Shown here in pieces: positions 1 through 9,034 of a stretch of 64,000 nucleotides of DNA. The notes under the pieces are model-generated. The model was not told where the DNA came from. It searched no databases and saw only the letters and a list, made by a program, of their open reading frames with translations. The stretch comes from Gp1-AA133 sp963850425 (GTDB taxonomy: Bacteria > Acidobacteriota > Terriglobia > Terriglobales > Acidobacteriaceae), in NCBI GenBank assembly GCA_963850425.1, contig CAWKLF010000001.1:496001-560000 (forward strand). The letters are read 5' to 3'. Both the position numbers and the translations under genes were made by a program. Position 1 is the stretch's first letter. Each line of letters begins with the position of its first letter.

Positions 1-2
1 AC

Positions 3-1244
3 AAAGTGCAGCGCGACGAGCCCCTGTTCGAAATCTCCACCGATAAGGTCGACGCCGAAATCCCTGCTCCCGCCTCGGGAGTCCTTCAGGAAATCATGGT
101 GACCGAGGGCAACACCGTACAGGTCAATACCATCGTCGGCACCATCGCCGCCGACGGCGAGTCCGCTGCGCCCGCGAAAGCCGCTGCCAAAGCCCCGGCC
201 GCTCCCGAGCCCCCGCAGAAAGAGTCCGCTGCACCCCCCAAGCAGGCATCTCCCGCGCCGCCCGCAGCCGCTGCATCCGAGTCGCACGACGAAGACGTCC
301 GCTCCTCGCCCCTGGTGCGCAAGATTGCGCGCGAGAACAGTGTCGATCTCGCACAGGTCACTGGCTCCGGACTTGGCGGGCGCATCACCAAGCAAGACAT
401 CATGGCCTTCATCGAGAAAGGCCCGGCAACTGCCGCCGCCCCGCCGCAGATCGCACCCGCGCCGCAGGCAGATGGAACCTCGCAGCCCGCATCTCGCCCC
501 GAGCCGGCCTCTCCGCCTCGCCCGGCACCGGCCTCGATCCCGGGCGACGTGGTTCCCATGACGCAGATGCGCAAGATCATCGCGCAGCGCATGATCGAGT
601 CCCGCCGCACCAGTGCCCACGTGCACTGCATGTTCGAGGTCGACCTCACCCGCATCGTCAATCTGCGCAACAAGCTCAAGAACAGCTTCGAGCAGCGCAA
701 TGGTGCGCGGCTGACGTTCATGCCGTTCTTCGTGCGCGCCACCATCATTGCCTTGCAGCAGTATCCCATCGTGAACGCCTCGCTCGACGGCGACAACGTC
801 CGCTATCACCGCCACGTGAATGCGGGCATCGCCGTTGCGCTCGATTGGGGATTGATTGTTCCCGTGCTGAAGAATGCCGACGAACTGAACTTCCTCGGCT
901 TGCAGCGTGGCATCACCGATCTCGGCGAACGCGCTCGCACCAAAAAGCTTATGCCTGCTGATGTGGAAGGCTCGACCTTCACCATCACAAACCCCGGCCA
1001 GTTCGGTGCCGTGTTCGGCCTCCCCATCATCAACCAGCCGAACTCCGCCATTATGGGCGTCGGCGGCATCACCAAGCAGCCCATGGTCGTCACCGACAAA
1101 GACGGCAACGACTCCATCGCCATCCGCTCCGTGGTGCACCTCACACTCGGCTACGACCACCGCCTCATCGACGGCGCCGTCGCCGACCAGTTCATGGCCC
1201 TGGTGAAGAAGACCATGGAAGGCTGGAGCGAAGACGTAGGCTAG
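3..1244 (+). CDS. 2-oxo acid dehydrogenase E2 (dihydrolipoamide acyltransferase), 5' truncated
   Basis: This is the acyl-carrying core subunit of a cytoplasmic 2-oxo acid dehydrogenase complex (pyruvate, 2-oxoglutarate or branched-chain type). The window opens inside the N-terminal lipoyl domain: the lipoylated lysine is in EISTDKVDAEIP, and the frame is open to the window edge, so the true start lies upstream. An Ala/Pro-rich linker follows, then the peripheral subunit-binding domain (SSPLVRKIARENSVDL), a second Pro-rich linker, and the catalytic CAT domain ending in YDHRLIDGAVADQF with the active-site His and Asp of the DHRxxDG motif. The substrate cannot be told from this fragment. It is the last host gene before the prophage and is convergent with it. 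Confidence 0.93.
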   Translation, partial: KVQRDEPLFEISTDKVDAEIPAPASGVLQEIMVTEGNTVQVNTIVGTIAADGESAAPAKAAAKAPAAPEPPQKESAAPPKQASPAPPAAAASESHDEDVRSSPLVRKIARENSVDLAQVTGSGLGGRITKQDIMAFIEKGPATAAAPPQIAPAPQADGTSQPASRPEPASPPRPAPASIPGDVVPMTQMRKIIAQRMIESRRTSAHVHCMFEVDLTRIVNLRNKLKNSFEQRNGARLTFMPFFVRATIIALQQYPIVNASLDGDNVRYHRHVNAGIAVALDWGLIVPVLKNADELNFLGLQRGITDLGERARTKKLMPADVEGSTFTITNPGQFGAVFGLPIINQPNSAIMGVGGITKQPMVVTDKDGNDSIAIRSVVHLTLGYDHRLIDGAVADQFMALVKKTMEGWSEDVG

Positions 1245-1304
1245 CCCTACGGTGCCAACGACGTCCCATCCATCGCGTCCTTATCCGCCGTCAATCGTCA
1301 TCTC

Positions 1305-1341
1305 AAAAAAGGGGCGGTGGGCCCTAGTACTTCCACCGCCC
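1305..1341 (-). terminator. Intrinsic terminator at the left end of the prophage
   Basis: On the minus strand a 9-bp perfect stem (GGGCGGTGG with CCACCGCCC) is followed by a run of six T. It lies just past the last minus-strand prophage gene and before the convergent E2 gene, so it would end the late phage transcript. Confidence 0.8.
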
Positions 1342-1361
1342 TCCTTCTGCGCGCAGGAACT

Positions 1362-1712
1362 CTATTTCGCCGCAACCGGCTTCTGCAGCCCCGCGGTCTT
1401 GGCATACTCCTCGATCGCCTCGATCAGCGCCTTGATATCTGCAATGAGCTGCTGATCCAGCACGATGTTCACTCCCTTCGCTTCAGCCACATCGCCGGCT
1501 TCTTTCACAGCCTGTGCAGCCAATCCCAGGAGCGCGAAAGCCCCTCGTTCCAGCGCCACCGCCTGGGGAAAAAACAGGCTGCTGATCGCCTCCACTTCCG
1601 GCTCCGCCTTACCAACCTTCACCATGACGTTGGCAACCGCCCGCGCTCCCTTCACAATGTCGCCCGCCACCGTCGCAAAGAAATGACCGATATTCTTGAA
1701 TCCGAATGACAT
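1362..1712 (-). CDS. Hypothetical small helical protein at the phage 3' end
   Basis: The product has about 116 residues, is mostly helical and Ala/Val-rich, and ends in AGLQKPVAAK. I do not recognise the family. The chosen start (MSFGFKN) has GGGGAG seven bases upstream; the longer ATG at 1727 has a poorer site. It is the last gene of the minus-strand late operon, next to another small helical protein of similar size and layout, so the two may be related or work together. Lysis or virion-associated roles are possible from position only. Confidence 0.6.
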   Translation of the reverse strand: MSFGFKNIGHFFATVAGDIVKGARAVANVMVKVGKAEPEVEAISSLFFPQAVALERGAFALLGLAAQAVKEAGDVAEAKGVNIVLDQQLIADIKALIEAIEEYAKTAGLQKPVAAK

Positions 1713-1852
1713 CTCCGCTCTCCCCATTCTCCGGCCTGGTAATGCACCGATTAAGTCCTGCTTTGAAAGGGACGGCCTTTAGGCCGTCCGTAGATTGCAT
1801 CGCTTGAAAGCGGCTTCAGCCGCTGAGGTGTCCAACAGAGCTTCCCGGCAGA

Positions 1853-2122
1853 TCAGGACCGCATCCCAGCTTTCGACCAGCTGGAAGCGTTCAAACATTG
1901 CACCGTGCCGTCGATGATTTTGCTCAAGCCCTCTTTGAACTTCTGCTCGTCAACAATCTCGCGGTTGGCGACCGACTCCGTAAGCTGAAGCGCGGCCGCG
2001 ACGAACGAGATCGCGGACTCTTTCTTCTGCTCACCCGTATGACCGCCGAACAGTCCTTCGATCGAATTGACGATCGTCGGAACGAACGCGATCCCCTGCA
2101 ACAACTTTTGTAGAAAGTTCAT
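1853..2122 (-). CDS. Hypothetical small phage protein
   Basis: The product has about 89 residues and begins MNFLQKLLQGIAFVP. The start is fixed by AGGAG just upstream of the ATG. An amphipathic or weakly hydrophobic N-terminus is followed by a charged helical part with a Cys near the end (TVQCLNAS). No family is recognised. It sits between the holin-like gene and the terminal small gene of the late operon, so a lysis or membrane role is possible, but this is inference from position. Confidence 0.6.
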   Translation of the reverse strand: MNFLQKLLQGIAFVPTIVNSIEGLFGGHTGEQKKESAISFVAAALQLTESVANREIVDEQKFKEGLSKIIDGTVQCLNASSWSKAGMRS

Positions 2123-2184
2123 TTCTTCTCCTATGAATTGTCTGGAATGAATGTCTAAGGCCGCTGACTGCCTAGGAAAGACTT

Positions 2185-2490
2185 TTATCGAACACCCCAA
2201 CGGTCATGAAGCGCAATCAGGACGCTCACGATCGTTGCAATCACCGCGCTGATAATTTTGTCGTAAACACTTCGCCGGATTTCACTGCGCTCCAGGCTGA
2301 AGATCTTGTCCTCGGCAATCTTCATCCGCCCCGGCTGCCCGTCGCCGACCAGCATTTCCACGTTCGCTTCCAGCCTGCCCAGCTTTTCCAGCACCTGCTG
2401 CTGGAACTCGTGGTCCACCACGCGCACCACAAATGGCAACGAATCCCGCAGCCTGACCTGCGGGTCAAGAACTTCTTCTTCAATTCTCAT
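2185..2490 (-). CDS. Holin-like/XhlA-like small membrane protein
   Basis: The product has 101 residues. The N-terminal two thirds is polar and predicted coiled-coil (QQQVLEKLGRLEANVEMLV). One hydrophobic segment near the C-terminus (KIISAVIATIVSVLIAL) is followed by a short basic tail. This layout matches the XhlA-type lysis accessory proteins of phages, which sit in the inner membrane. The gene begins 9 nt after the tail hub stop, so it is in the late operon. No endolysin is found beside it, so its role in lysis is only inferred. Confidence 0.6.
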   Translation of the reverse strand: MRIEEEVLDPQVRLRDSLPFVVRVVDHEFQQQVLEKLGRLEANVEMLVGDGQPGRMKIAEDKIFSLERSEIRRSVYDKIISAVIATIVSVLIALHDRWGVR

Positions 2491-2499
2491 AATTTTTTC

Positions 2500-4824
2500 T
2501 CAGGACAGCGGATAATCCAGGTGCAGCGCCGTCGAGTAGCGGGAGTATTTCGTAGGCGTGGAGTTGTCGTACTGGCGCAGAAAATAATCCTGTACCCGTC
2601 CCAGCCGCGGCACCGTAAAACTGCGCGTCGTGAACCTGCCTACCAGGTTACGGTCGTTGTCCGGTCCCCATCCAAAATCACTCCAGCGCACCTCCACCCC
2701 GCCCAAAACTGGATCGATACCGGCATCGATCGTCACCGTGGTGGAACTGGTCTGGGTAATTTCGGCACCGATCAGGTCAGACAGGAAATTCATTCCCACG
2801 TCGCTGAGCGCGGTTGCCGTCAGATCCAGCGCATCTCTGATCTGCCCTGCGTCGAACTCGATGGTCATCGGCTGGGCCACATCGTCGGCGAAGCGAATTG
2901 CATACAGGCAGTGATCGTCTGCCAGATCAGCGCACTGGATTTCCACTTCGCGAACAATGGCCTGAAACGACGCTGCCCGCGAGGGCGCATCGAGTTCGAG
3001 CGCATCGCCCGGAAAAACGTCCGCCGCGGCCCCGGGCAGGAAATCGCTCCACGTCTTGTACTCCCCGCTCCACGCCGTGCCCTTCGCTTCGTCCAGAATG
3101 GCAATCGCCCCCAGTTCGCAATCCACGGTCGTCCGCGGTGACGGAGCCTTCACATTCCGTACCACGGCGCGCACCCCATCATCCCCATTCCCTGCGTGGG
3201 CTGCGATGCTCGCGCTATCACTCACTCTGGCCAGCGCCCGGCCCGCCCCTCGATAGTGCACCGAGATCAATTCGTTCGGAGCCGGTAACGACTGCGGATA
3301 AAACTGCACGGCTGGTTCCATCGAGAGCCGGCACCGCGCGCCATCGGAAAGGGATCCCGCCAGTTGCGTGCGATAGCTCTGTCCAGGCAATGCCGTGCGT
3401 ACTTCAGCATTCACCCCACGCAAAATCCGCGTAAATGCCACGCTGCAGTGCATGTCGCGGGCGCTCACCAGCGCGTACGAGCAAAATCCAGGAGCATTCA
3501 TCACGAGGTCGTCGAACAACACCGTCGAGGCTGCCACCAGCGTCGCCGGATTCGCCGGATCGATGTCATGCACCTCCACGATGACTCGCACGTCGGCAAT
3601 CACTGCCGCTCCGCCCAACCCTGCGCCCGCTCCGTGCGCCGCGGAATGGAACAGCTGCTGTAGCCGGTATACCTCCGAACTGTACAACCGGGTCGTCAGC
3701 ACATAACGATGCGCAGCGCTGGTCGTGATGGCCGGGCCAACAAGATTTCCATTCACCCGTGCCTGGATGCGCGACTGCCCGCCTACGGGAGTAACATCGA
3801 ACCCCGCGAAACAGGAACTCGCTGAAATCGCGTTCGTGTACAGTCCCCCAAGAATTCCGTTGGACGCCCCCTCGAATGCCACGTCTCCATGTTGCAGGAC
3901 CAGCGTCCCTCCCAATTCGATCTTCTCCACAAACGTCAACTGCGTGCCATCCGCTGCCCCCGTTCCTCCCACCACAACAAGTTTGCCTCTGCTCGCTGTA
4001 ATCACGCCGCTCGGGTCATTCAGCTTCCAGCGCGTCGGGTCCAGCGACGCGTACTCTTCATCCAGTAGCGTGCGATTGCTGCTCATGAATGGCACTTGCG
4101 AGAGATAAAACTTCAGCGTGTATCCATCGCCTACGAAATAATCCTTCACGTGCGCCTGCGGCTCAATCAATCCCACCACTGTCACGTCATTGATCAGCCC
4201 ATCTCCAGCCACCAGGCTCAGCCCTTCTGGCCGGAAATCTTGATCCGACTCACTCAGTGCGTAGGATTTCTGCCCAAGGGGCGTGAAGATGACTTTCCCA
4301 TTCAGCACGCGATAGCTGCCGCCCGCTCGCAACGCAATCTGCGCCGCCTGCTCCGACCAGCTTTTCTGCGGATCGCTGGCATACGAAGTCAACCTATCCA
4401 CATCTTGAATTTGGCTGGTATCGAAAACCCCGGGCATCAGATCTTCGGTTAGCTGCCGGAGCGCGTCACCCGCGCTCCGGGCCACGAAAGGGAAACGTCG
4501 GCGAACTATCTTCTGGTCAAGCGCATCTTCATCCCCTGTCGCGATCAGGTTGTAACGATAGACGGGGCCCTGCCGGCTCCATCCTAGATACTCATATTCC
4601 GGAGCCGCGGATAAACTGCCCGTAAACACATCCGCGCCGTTTATCCGCCCCACTGTCACCCGCGCACCGTTCTTCGGCACCACGAAGTCCGGATCACTAG
4701 CCACCAGGCTGAAGCGCAATTCCGCTTTCTGATTCAGCCGGCGCACCACCCGTGGCTTCTCCACCACGTAGGCGGTGCAATCCCTCGGACCTCGTTCATC
4801 GAGGTTGTCGATCGTAATTTTCAT
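2500..4824 (-). CDS. Large phage tail hub/baseplate-like protein
   Basis: The product has 774 residues. The N-terminal part (MKITIDNLDERGPRDC..., then VTVGRINGADVFTGSL) resembles the start of tail-hub proteins that set coordinate-like beta domains at the tail tip, and FVGDGYTLKFYLSQVP recurs in phage tail-tip proteins. The middle has beta-rich, possibly carbohydrate-binding segments. Position supports a tail-tip role: it follows the tail-tube-like gene and precedes the holin-like gene. No tape-measure gene lies between them, which is unusual for a long tail. Function is inferred from order and fold-like features and not from a catalytic motif. Confidence 0.6.
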   Translation of the reverse strand: MKITIDNLDERGPRDCTAYVVEKPRVVRRLNQKAELRFSLVASDPDFVVPKNGARVTVGRINGADVFTGSLSAAPEYEYLGWSRQGPVYRYNLIATGDEDALDQKIVRRRFPFVARSAGDALRQLTEDLMPGVFDTSQIQDVDRLTSYASDPQKSWSEQAAQIALRAGGSYRVLNGKVIFTPLGQKSYALSESDQDFRPEGLSLVAGDGLINDVTVVGLIEPQAHVKDYFVGDGYTLKFYLSQVPFMSSNRTLLDEEYASLDPTRWKLNDPSGVITASRGKLVVVGGTGAADGTQLTFVEKIELGGTLVLQHGDVAFEGASNGILGGLYTNAISASSCFAGFDVTPVGGQSRIQARVNGNLVGPAITTSAAHRYVLTTRLYSSEVYRLQQLFHSAAHGAGAGLGGAAVIADVRVIVEVHDIDPANPATLVAASTVLFDDLVMNAPGFCSYALVSARDMHCSVAFTRILRGVNAEVRTALPGQSYRTQLAGSLSDGARCRLSMEPAVQFYPQSLPAPNELISVHYRGAGRALARVSDSASIAAHAGNGDDGVRAVVRNVKAPSPRTTVDCELGAIAILDEAKGTAWSGEYKTWSDFLPGAAADVFPGDALELDAPSRAASFQAIVREVEIQCADLADDHCLYAIRFADDVAQPMTIEFDAGQIRDALDLTATALSDVGMNFLSDLIGAEITQTSSTTVTIDAGIDPVLGGVEVRWSDFGWGPDNDRNLVGRFTTRSFTVPRLGRVQDYFLRQYDNSTPTKYSRYSTALHLDYPLS

Positions 4825-4949
4825 AGGTTTGTTCTCGGGGAAAACCCCGCCGGTGAGTGAACTGCTTCGCTCGAATTCCTGATTTTCACGAACCGATTGC
4901 AGCCTTCACAAGATTCCGGCTGCGCATTCCGCGGGTTACCACGGTGCGA

Positions 4950-5941
4950 CTAATACAATGCCGACATTTCGGCGGGAAAATAGCTGCGATAGCACACCGC
5001 GATTTCGCTATCGTTCTGATCTGTATAGGGCAGCGCAAGGAAGCATGCGTGCAACCGGATCGCTGCCAGGGGCTCTTGGATCGCCGCACGTTGCTGCGGC
5101 TCGAACCGGCTGCTAGCCGTTCGCGTTGGGCTCAGGTGCGGGTAGTACAAACAAATCCTTCCCCCCGATTCGTCCTCGTGCACAAACAATGCCGACCAGT
5201 CTTGGAAAAACGAACCGCCCTCGCGATCCACGAATGCCGCGACCTTTGCGCGCTTGCTCCGCTTGCGGGAGTTCCGCCCAGCAGTGGCTGGGCCAGCAAC
5301 AGGGACGTCGCCGTCTTCGCCGCCACCCTGCCCACGTTGTACGTCACGCGACGAACGTAGTCTCGATCCCGTTGTACGTCGGCGGGATCCTTCACATAAG
5401 CGGCCGCGATCCCACTCCCTACCCATCCTGTCTGCTGACCGTAATCGAGATCCACCGCCAGAATGTCACCAATCGCAAAATCATCCACCGCTCCCGCGCC
5501 CAGCACGATCTCTCCAGCACTCGAACCGTCCAGCACAGCGACGGCTGCAACCGGAATTCCTCCTGAAGGCCGCGCGCTCGCGTCCGCGTCGGTTTGCAGA
5601 ACGTTCATGTGCTGCGATCCGCCTGCCAACGCCATCTGCAGTTTGCCCCAACAGCGAAAATCGAATTCAACGCGCGCATCCAACCATCGCCGAAACTGTC
5701 CCGCCGGCGCTCCCTTACTCCCGCTCTGCAGCGTCTGGATTTCCGTTCCGCTGGAAACCTGGAACTTTTCGATGTCCCCCAAATCGATCCAGGGCGCCGG
5801 CGGCGCGTCCAGGGAAAACGCTCCGTGCTTCCCCGGATCAAACACGGCCGCTTGGTTCATGCTGTGATCAAATGGCCCGAAATACGCTCGCACGCGTCGC
5901 GATACCGGAACCATCGCCGCTCTTACAGGTCCGTTATTCAT
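4950..5941 (-). pseudogene. Phage tail-tube-like protein, frameshifted
   Basis: Two frames make one gene. The first (5941 down to about 5247) begins MNNGPVRAAMVPVSR and contains a tail-tube-like stretch (DLGDIEKFQVSSGTE...ARVEFDFRCWGKLQ). The second continues from about 5245 to a TAG at 4950 with convincing coding sequence (KVAAFVDREGGSFFQDW, then SRFEPQQRAAIQEPLAAIRL). One extra A in the run read as CAAAGG on the minus strand (5245-5247) would join them into about 330 residues. No slippery heptamer is present, so programmed shifting is unlikely. The start overlaps the previous stop as ATGA, so it is translationally coupled. Confidence 0.62.
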
Positions 5942-6456
5942 AGGGATCCAACCTCCGGAAAGAAGAAAACCCTCACCCTCGCGTTGTGCTCAACCATTCC
6001 TGGGTCGTGATCTCCTGCCCCACTATTCCCCGTCTCGATCACTGGCAGCGTCCATGACACCCCGCTCCCCAAATCCACGTTCGGACCTTGGCTGAAGTCC
6101 ACCTTCCTGGTGCAGGCAGGCTGGCAGATCGAAAACAATTCCCGATCCATTGCCCCCAGCAACCGTCCCCGATCCACTCCGCTCTCCACAATGCCTCGTG
6201 TCCGGTACCGTATGCTGCAATCGATGCTGCACATCGGCGTCCCGCCCGCATCGGAATCTCCAAGGTTGAGCGCGCCCCACTCCAGATAAAAACACTCGGG
6301 CAGCAACTCCGCAGCGGTCGGCATCTCATTTTCAACTACGACCACCGCCGGCCGCAGCGCACCACTCACGCGGACTGTGCGCGCCGGATTCAGACCGGCC
6401 AACCTCTCCCGCAGCACCATCGAAAAACTATCTTTGGTAAATTGCATAAAGTTCAT
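5938..6456 (-). CDS. Phage tail completion/terminator-like protein
   Basis: The product has about 172 residues from MNFMQFTKDSFSMVL. It sits between the head-tail connector genes and the tail-tube-like gene, the usual place of tail terminator or completion proteins. It has a mixed alpha/beta composition with Cys-containing segments (MCSIDCSIRYRTRG, SICQPACTRK). The stop overlaps the start of the tail-tube gene (ATGA). The longer frame start at 6525 has no ribosome binding site. The function call rests on gene order. Confidence 0.5.
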   Translation of the reverse strand: MNFMQFTKDSFSMVLRERLAGLNPARTVRVSGALRPAVVVVENEMPTAAELLPECFYLEWGALNLGDSDAGGTPMCSIDCSIRYRTRGIVESGVDRGRLLGAMDRELFSICQPACTRKVDFSQGPNVDLGSGVSWTLPVIETGNSGAGDHDPGMVEHNARVRVFFFPEVGSL

Positions 6457-6540
6457 CCCTAACTCGCTGGAGTCCTGCTTCCGACTCCGCCCGGACCAAT
6501 GCTCTTGCTGACGACTAGCGACCAACGACTGTTCTGCGTC

Positions 6541-6963
6541 CTACTCCACGCCAACCACCCGGTACAAGTACGCCGTCGCCCCAAAGCATTCCGTGCTGAA
6601 TCCCTCGATATGAAACAGCTCACCTTCAAAGACGATGCCGAGCGTCGCATTCATCAATTGCTCCGCATTCGCAAAATCGTGTGACGACATTGCGGTCGCA
6701 ATCCCGGAAGCTGGTATCAGGAATTCCACGCGCCGCCGAGGCCCGCTGCTCGCCGTCGGCAGCTTGCGCGCAATGACCGGGGAAACCCTCACTTCCTCTA
6801 CGCCCGGATCCGCCAATCCAAGTTGTCCGGCTGCGTCTCCCGGCATCGCACTCAGCGGCAACAACAGGCTGATTTCTTGCCCGCCCAGTGACCGCAACAT
6901 CGCATCCGCCGCCCGCAGCACGGCTGTTCCACAAATCCCCGCTCGCATTCCGCCTGGTTGCAT
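6541..6963 (-). CDS. Phage head-tail connector/neck-like protein
   Basis: The product has about 140 residues starting MQPGGMRAGICG, with the ATG just after the previous stop (TGA ends at 6965) and a purine-rich GGTGGGATGAG upstream. The N-terminal helix-like part is followed by a beta-rich half (RRRVEFLIPASGIATA, GELFHIEGFSTECFGATAYLYRVV). Position after the gp6-like connector gene suggests a head-tail joining or stopper role. No domain is recognised with certainty. Confidence 0.5.
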   Translation of the reverse strand: MQPGGMRAGICGTAVLRAADAMLRSLGGQEISLLLPLSAMPGDAAGQLGLADPGVEEVRVSPVIARKLPTASSGPRRRVEFLIPASGIATAMSSHDFANAEQLMNATLGIVFEGELFHIEGFSTECFGATAYLYRVVGVE

Positions 6964-6964
6964 C

Positions 6965-7591
6965 TCATCCCACCTTCTGCGCGACGTACGGCGCAAGCAA
7001 CTCCCGGACCGTTTCATCCAGCAAGCTGTCTGAAAAATAGTCCAGGTACATCTGGTCCAGTCTTCCTCGGCGAACGTTCAACGCGGGCGTTGACTGCGCG
7101 TTGCGCACGATCTGCGCGCATGCCACCTTCACTGGATCCGGCAGCGTCGCCAATCCCGCCGTGTACACCACTTCGATCTCGCTGAACCCCAGCCCCAGCG
7201 CGTTCACCGGCAAACTCAATTCCCCGGTGTCCGTGCAGACCTCGAGATCCGCAATGCCCAGATCATTCCAGAGCCCCGGAAGCCCAAACGCCCATGCCAC
7301 CGACGAACTCATTTCCTCATAAGGCCATTCCCCGCGCCGTGGAACTGCATACCGCCCGCGCGCCGAAATCAGCGGCGAGCTGGCGGGTGCGACCGCACTC
7401 AGCGGCAAGTACGTCAGTCGAACGCAATTCCGTCCCGCTGTCATTCGCAGCCGCTCCGTGTATTGCGCCACTGCCAGCGTCGCCCGCCGGCAATGCGCGT
7501 CCATCACCGCCGACGCCGCCGCTACCCAAGCCGCTGGCGTCGTCGCTTCCAACCCGTAGCTCTCGTAATCCGCAGGTGACAAATAGTTCAT
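6965..7591 (-). CDS. Phage head-tail connector (gp6-like) protein
   Basis: The product has about 208 residues from MNYLSPADYESYGLE. The helical N-terminus (TPAAWVAAASAVMDAHCRR), the middle beta part and the C-terminal helical segment (VACAQIVRNAQSTPALNV) match the layout of phage head-tail connector proteins that ring the portal. The gene follows the capsid gene directly. The start at 7591 has GGGGAA upstream; the upstream in-frame ATG at 7645 does not. Confidence 0.62.
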   Translation of the reverse strand: MNYLSPADYESYGLEATTPAAWVAAASAVMDAHCRRATLAVAQYTERLRMTAGRNCVRLTYLPLSAVAPASSPLISARGRYAVPRRGEWPYEEMSSSVAWAFGLPGLWNDLGIADLEVCTDTGELSLPVNALGLGFSEIEVVYTAGLATLPDPVKVACAQIVRNAQSTPALNVRRGRLDQMYLDYFSDSLLDETVRELLAPYVAQKVG

Positions 7592-7723
7592 GATTCGTTC
7601 CCCAGTTCCTTCCTTGTTGCTCTCAGAAAAAGTCTCGGCCCTCAATCCTCATCGTCACGTGTGCCCCCCGTATCCCGCAGGCATGGAGCATTTCGCAGCT
7701 GAGAACCGAGAACCGAGACTGCC

Positions 7724-8692
7724 CTACCGGCTGACTTTTACTTCGTAGTGTGCATACGACGCGCCCTTCACCACCACCGCGCCGAACTTCACCACCACCA
7801 GCTGCGACTGCAGCGTCCCGGTCATCCCCAGCTGGAACACGCGAGGATTCGCATCCGTCAGCCAGTGATACTCAACCAGGTCTTCGGAAACGATGTAGCA
7901 GGGATACACGCCTGCGCCCGGAGCCCCCGGCGTATATCCAATCGACCAGTCGGGAATCAACGGCAGATCACCCGCCTGCGTCGACAACGTCTTCACACGG
8001 AAGCCGCCTTGCAGTTCCTGCGTCGACAGCACGACGTTGTAAGCCGCCTTCATTTCCTGATCAATCAGGTCAAGCGTGACCGGGCTGGCGTAAATCGCGG
8101 TCGGCCGCACTTCATAGGAAGAACCCGCCACCATCTGGGCCACAATGCTCTTCAGCCCGTCGACCATGCTCGCCGTCGCGCCGATGGTTGCCTTGTTGCC
8201 GCCCGCCTGGATTTGTCCAATGGCGCCGAAGTATTGCGTGGTCGTGGGTGCGCTCAGCGAAGTGTCGTTGCCGTTCCACAAAGCAACGTCGTGGGTGCGC
8301 ATCAGGCCATCCACCGCATCCGCCAGGTCTTTGGCCTGCAGGAATGCAAACTGGCTCTGCTGTGCACCGACTTCCACGTCGAACAGGTTGTAGTTGATCT
8401 GCGACACCAGTGCCTTCAGCGGAACGCTCCGCTCAACGCGCGTGGGATTTGCAACCGTGGCCACGATGCTTTGTGGATTGACGAATCCATTTGCCGCCGT
8501 CGGCGACGAAATCGCCGTCTGTTCGAAGTAGCGCGACGGATGTCCTGTCGCCGGAATTTGCCGGATCCGTTGCCCAAACACGCCGCGGCGCCGGACGATA
8601 TCCGTAATTTCTGTCTGATAACGATTGACCTCCACCGCGCCCGGCCCCATAAAATCCGCCGCCGCATGCAGATCAAGAAATTGTGTCTTCAT
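7724..8692 (-). CDS. Major capsid protein (HK97-like fold inferred)
   Basis: The product has 322 residues. The N-terminal arm (MKTQFLDLHAAADFMGPGAV) is followed by segments typical of phage capsid proteins (SVPLKALVSQINYNLFDVEVGAQQ, AYASPVTLDLIDQEMKAAYN, YPCYIVSEDLVEYHW). The length fits capsid proteins that use a separate scaffold. The gene comes after portal, protease and scaffold genes in the canonical order, and GGGAGAGC lies just before the ATG. A strong terminator lies upstream of its leader, so it may have its own promoter. The exact family was not resolved. Confidence 0.75.
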   Translation of the reverse strand: MKTQFLDLHAAADFMGPGAVEVNRYQTEITDIVRRRGVFGQRIRQIPATGHPSRYFEQTAISSPTAANGFVNPQSIVATVANPTRVERSVPLKALVSQINYNLFDVEVGAQQSQFAFLQAKDLADAVDGLMRTHDVALWNGNDTSLSAPTTTQYFGAIGQIQAGGNKATIGATASMVDGLKSIVAQMVAGSSYEVRPTAIYASPVTLDLIDQEMKAAYNVVLSTQELQGGFRVKTLSTQAGDLPLIPDWSIGYTPGAPGAGVYPCYIVSEDLVEYHWLTDANPRVFQLGMTGTLQSQLVVVKFGAVVVKGASYAHYEVKVSR

Positions 8693-9034
8693 GTGCTCTC
8701 CCTAATTTGAATTTGTGCTTCCCGTCCGAATCCCAGCTCCAAGAAAAAACTCTGTCATCCTAAGAAAAAACTCTGTCATCCTGAGCGAGCGAAGGACCTA
8801 TGCACCTTCTCCGCAACCATCCAGGCAAGCGGAATGAGCCAACCCCACAGAACCCCGGTCATCCCGAGCGAAGTGAGGCGAAGCCGAACGCAGTCGAGGG
8901 ACCTTGTGTTCCCCGCCGCAGCTCCACCCGCAAATGGTTTTCATCAAGGAACATCGAGTTCGCCGCGTCCCCAGCAAAAAGGGCATGGCCGAAGCCATGC
9001 CCTCTTCTCATCAGGACGTCCACCGGCTATGAAC
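8693..9034. repeat. Gap between scaffold and capsid genes: dispersed repeats
   Basis: There is no gene here. A short duplication (AAGAAAAAACTCTGTCATCCT at about 8741-8783) runs into a copy of the GTCATCCTGAGCG...GAAGGACC repeat at about 8773-8805. A longer variant (TCATCCCGAGCGAAGTGAGG ... TCGAGGGACCTTGTGTTCC) sits at about 8858-8915. A terminator for the scaffold gene ends the region at 8976-9002. Confidence 0.7.
8976..9002 (-). terminator. Intrinsic terminator between scaffold and capsid genes
   Basis: On the minus strand a 9-bp perfect stem (GGGCATGGC with GCCATGCCC, CGAA-type loop) is followed by five T. It lies 33 bases past the scaffold-like gene and well before the capsid gene start, so transcripts from the portal/protease/scaffold side may stop or be trimmed here. 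Confidence 0.75.

Noticed and set aside
2206..3141. Plus-strand frame of 311 codons across the tail hub gene
   Set aside because: It is an antisense shadow of the 774-residue frame, with His/Arg/Gln-rich composition.
5240..5250. Programmed ribosomal frameshift in the tail-tube-like gene
   Set aside because: There is no X-XXY-YYZ slippery heptamer and the gene is not the tail-assembly chaperone type where such shifts occur; a missing base is simpler.
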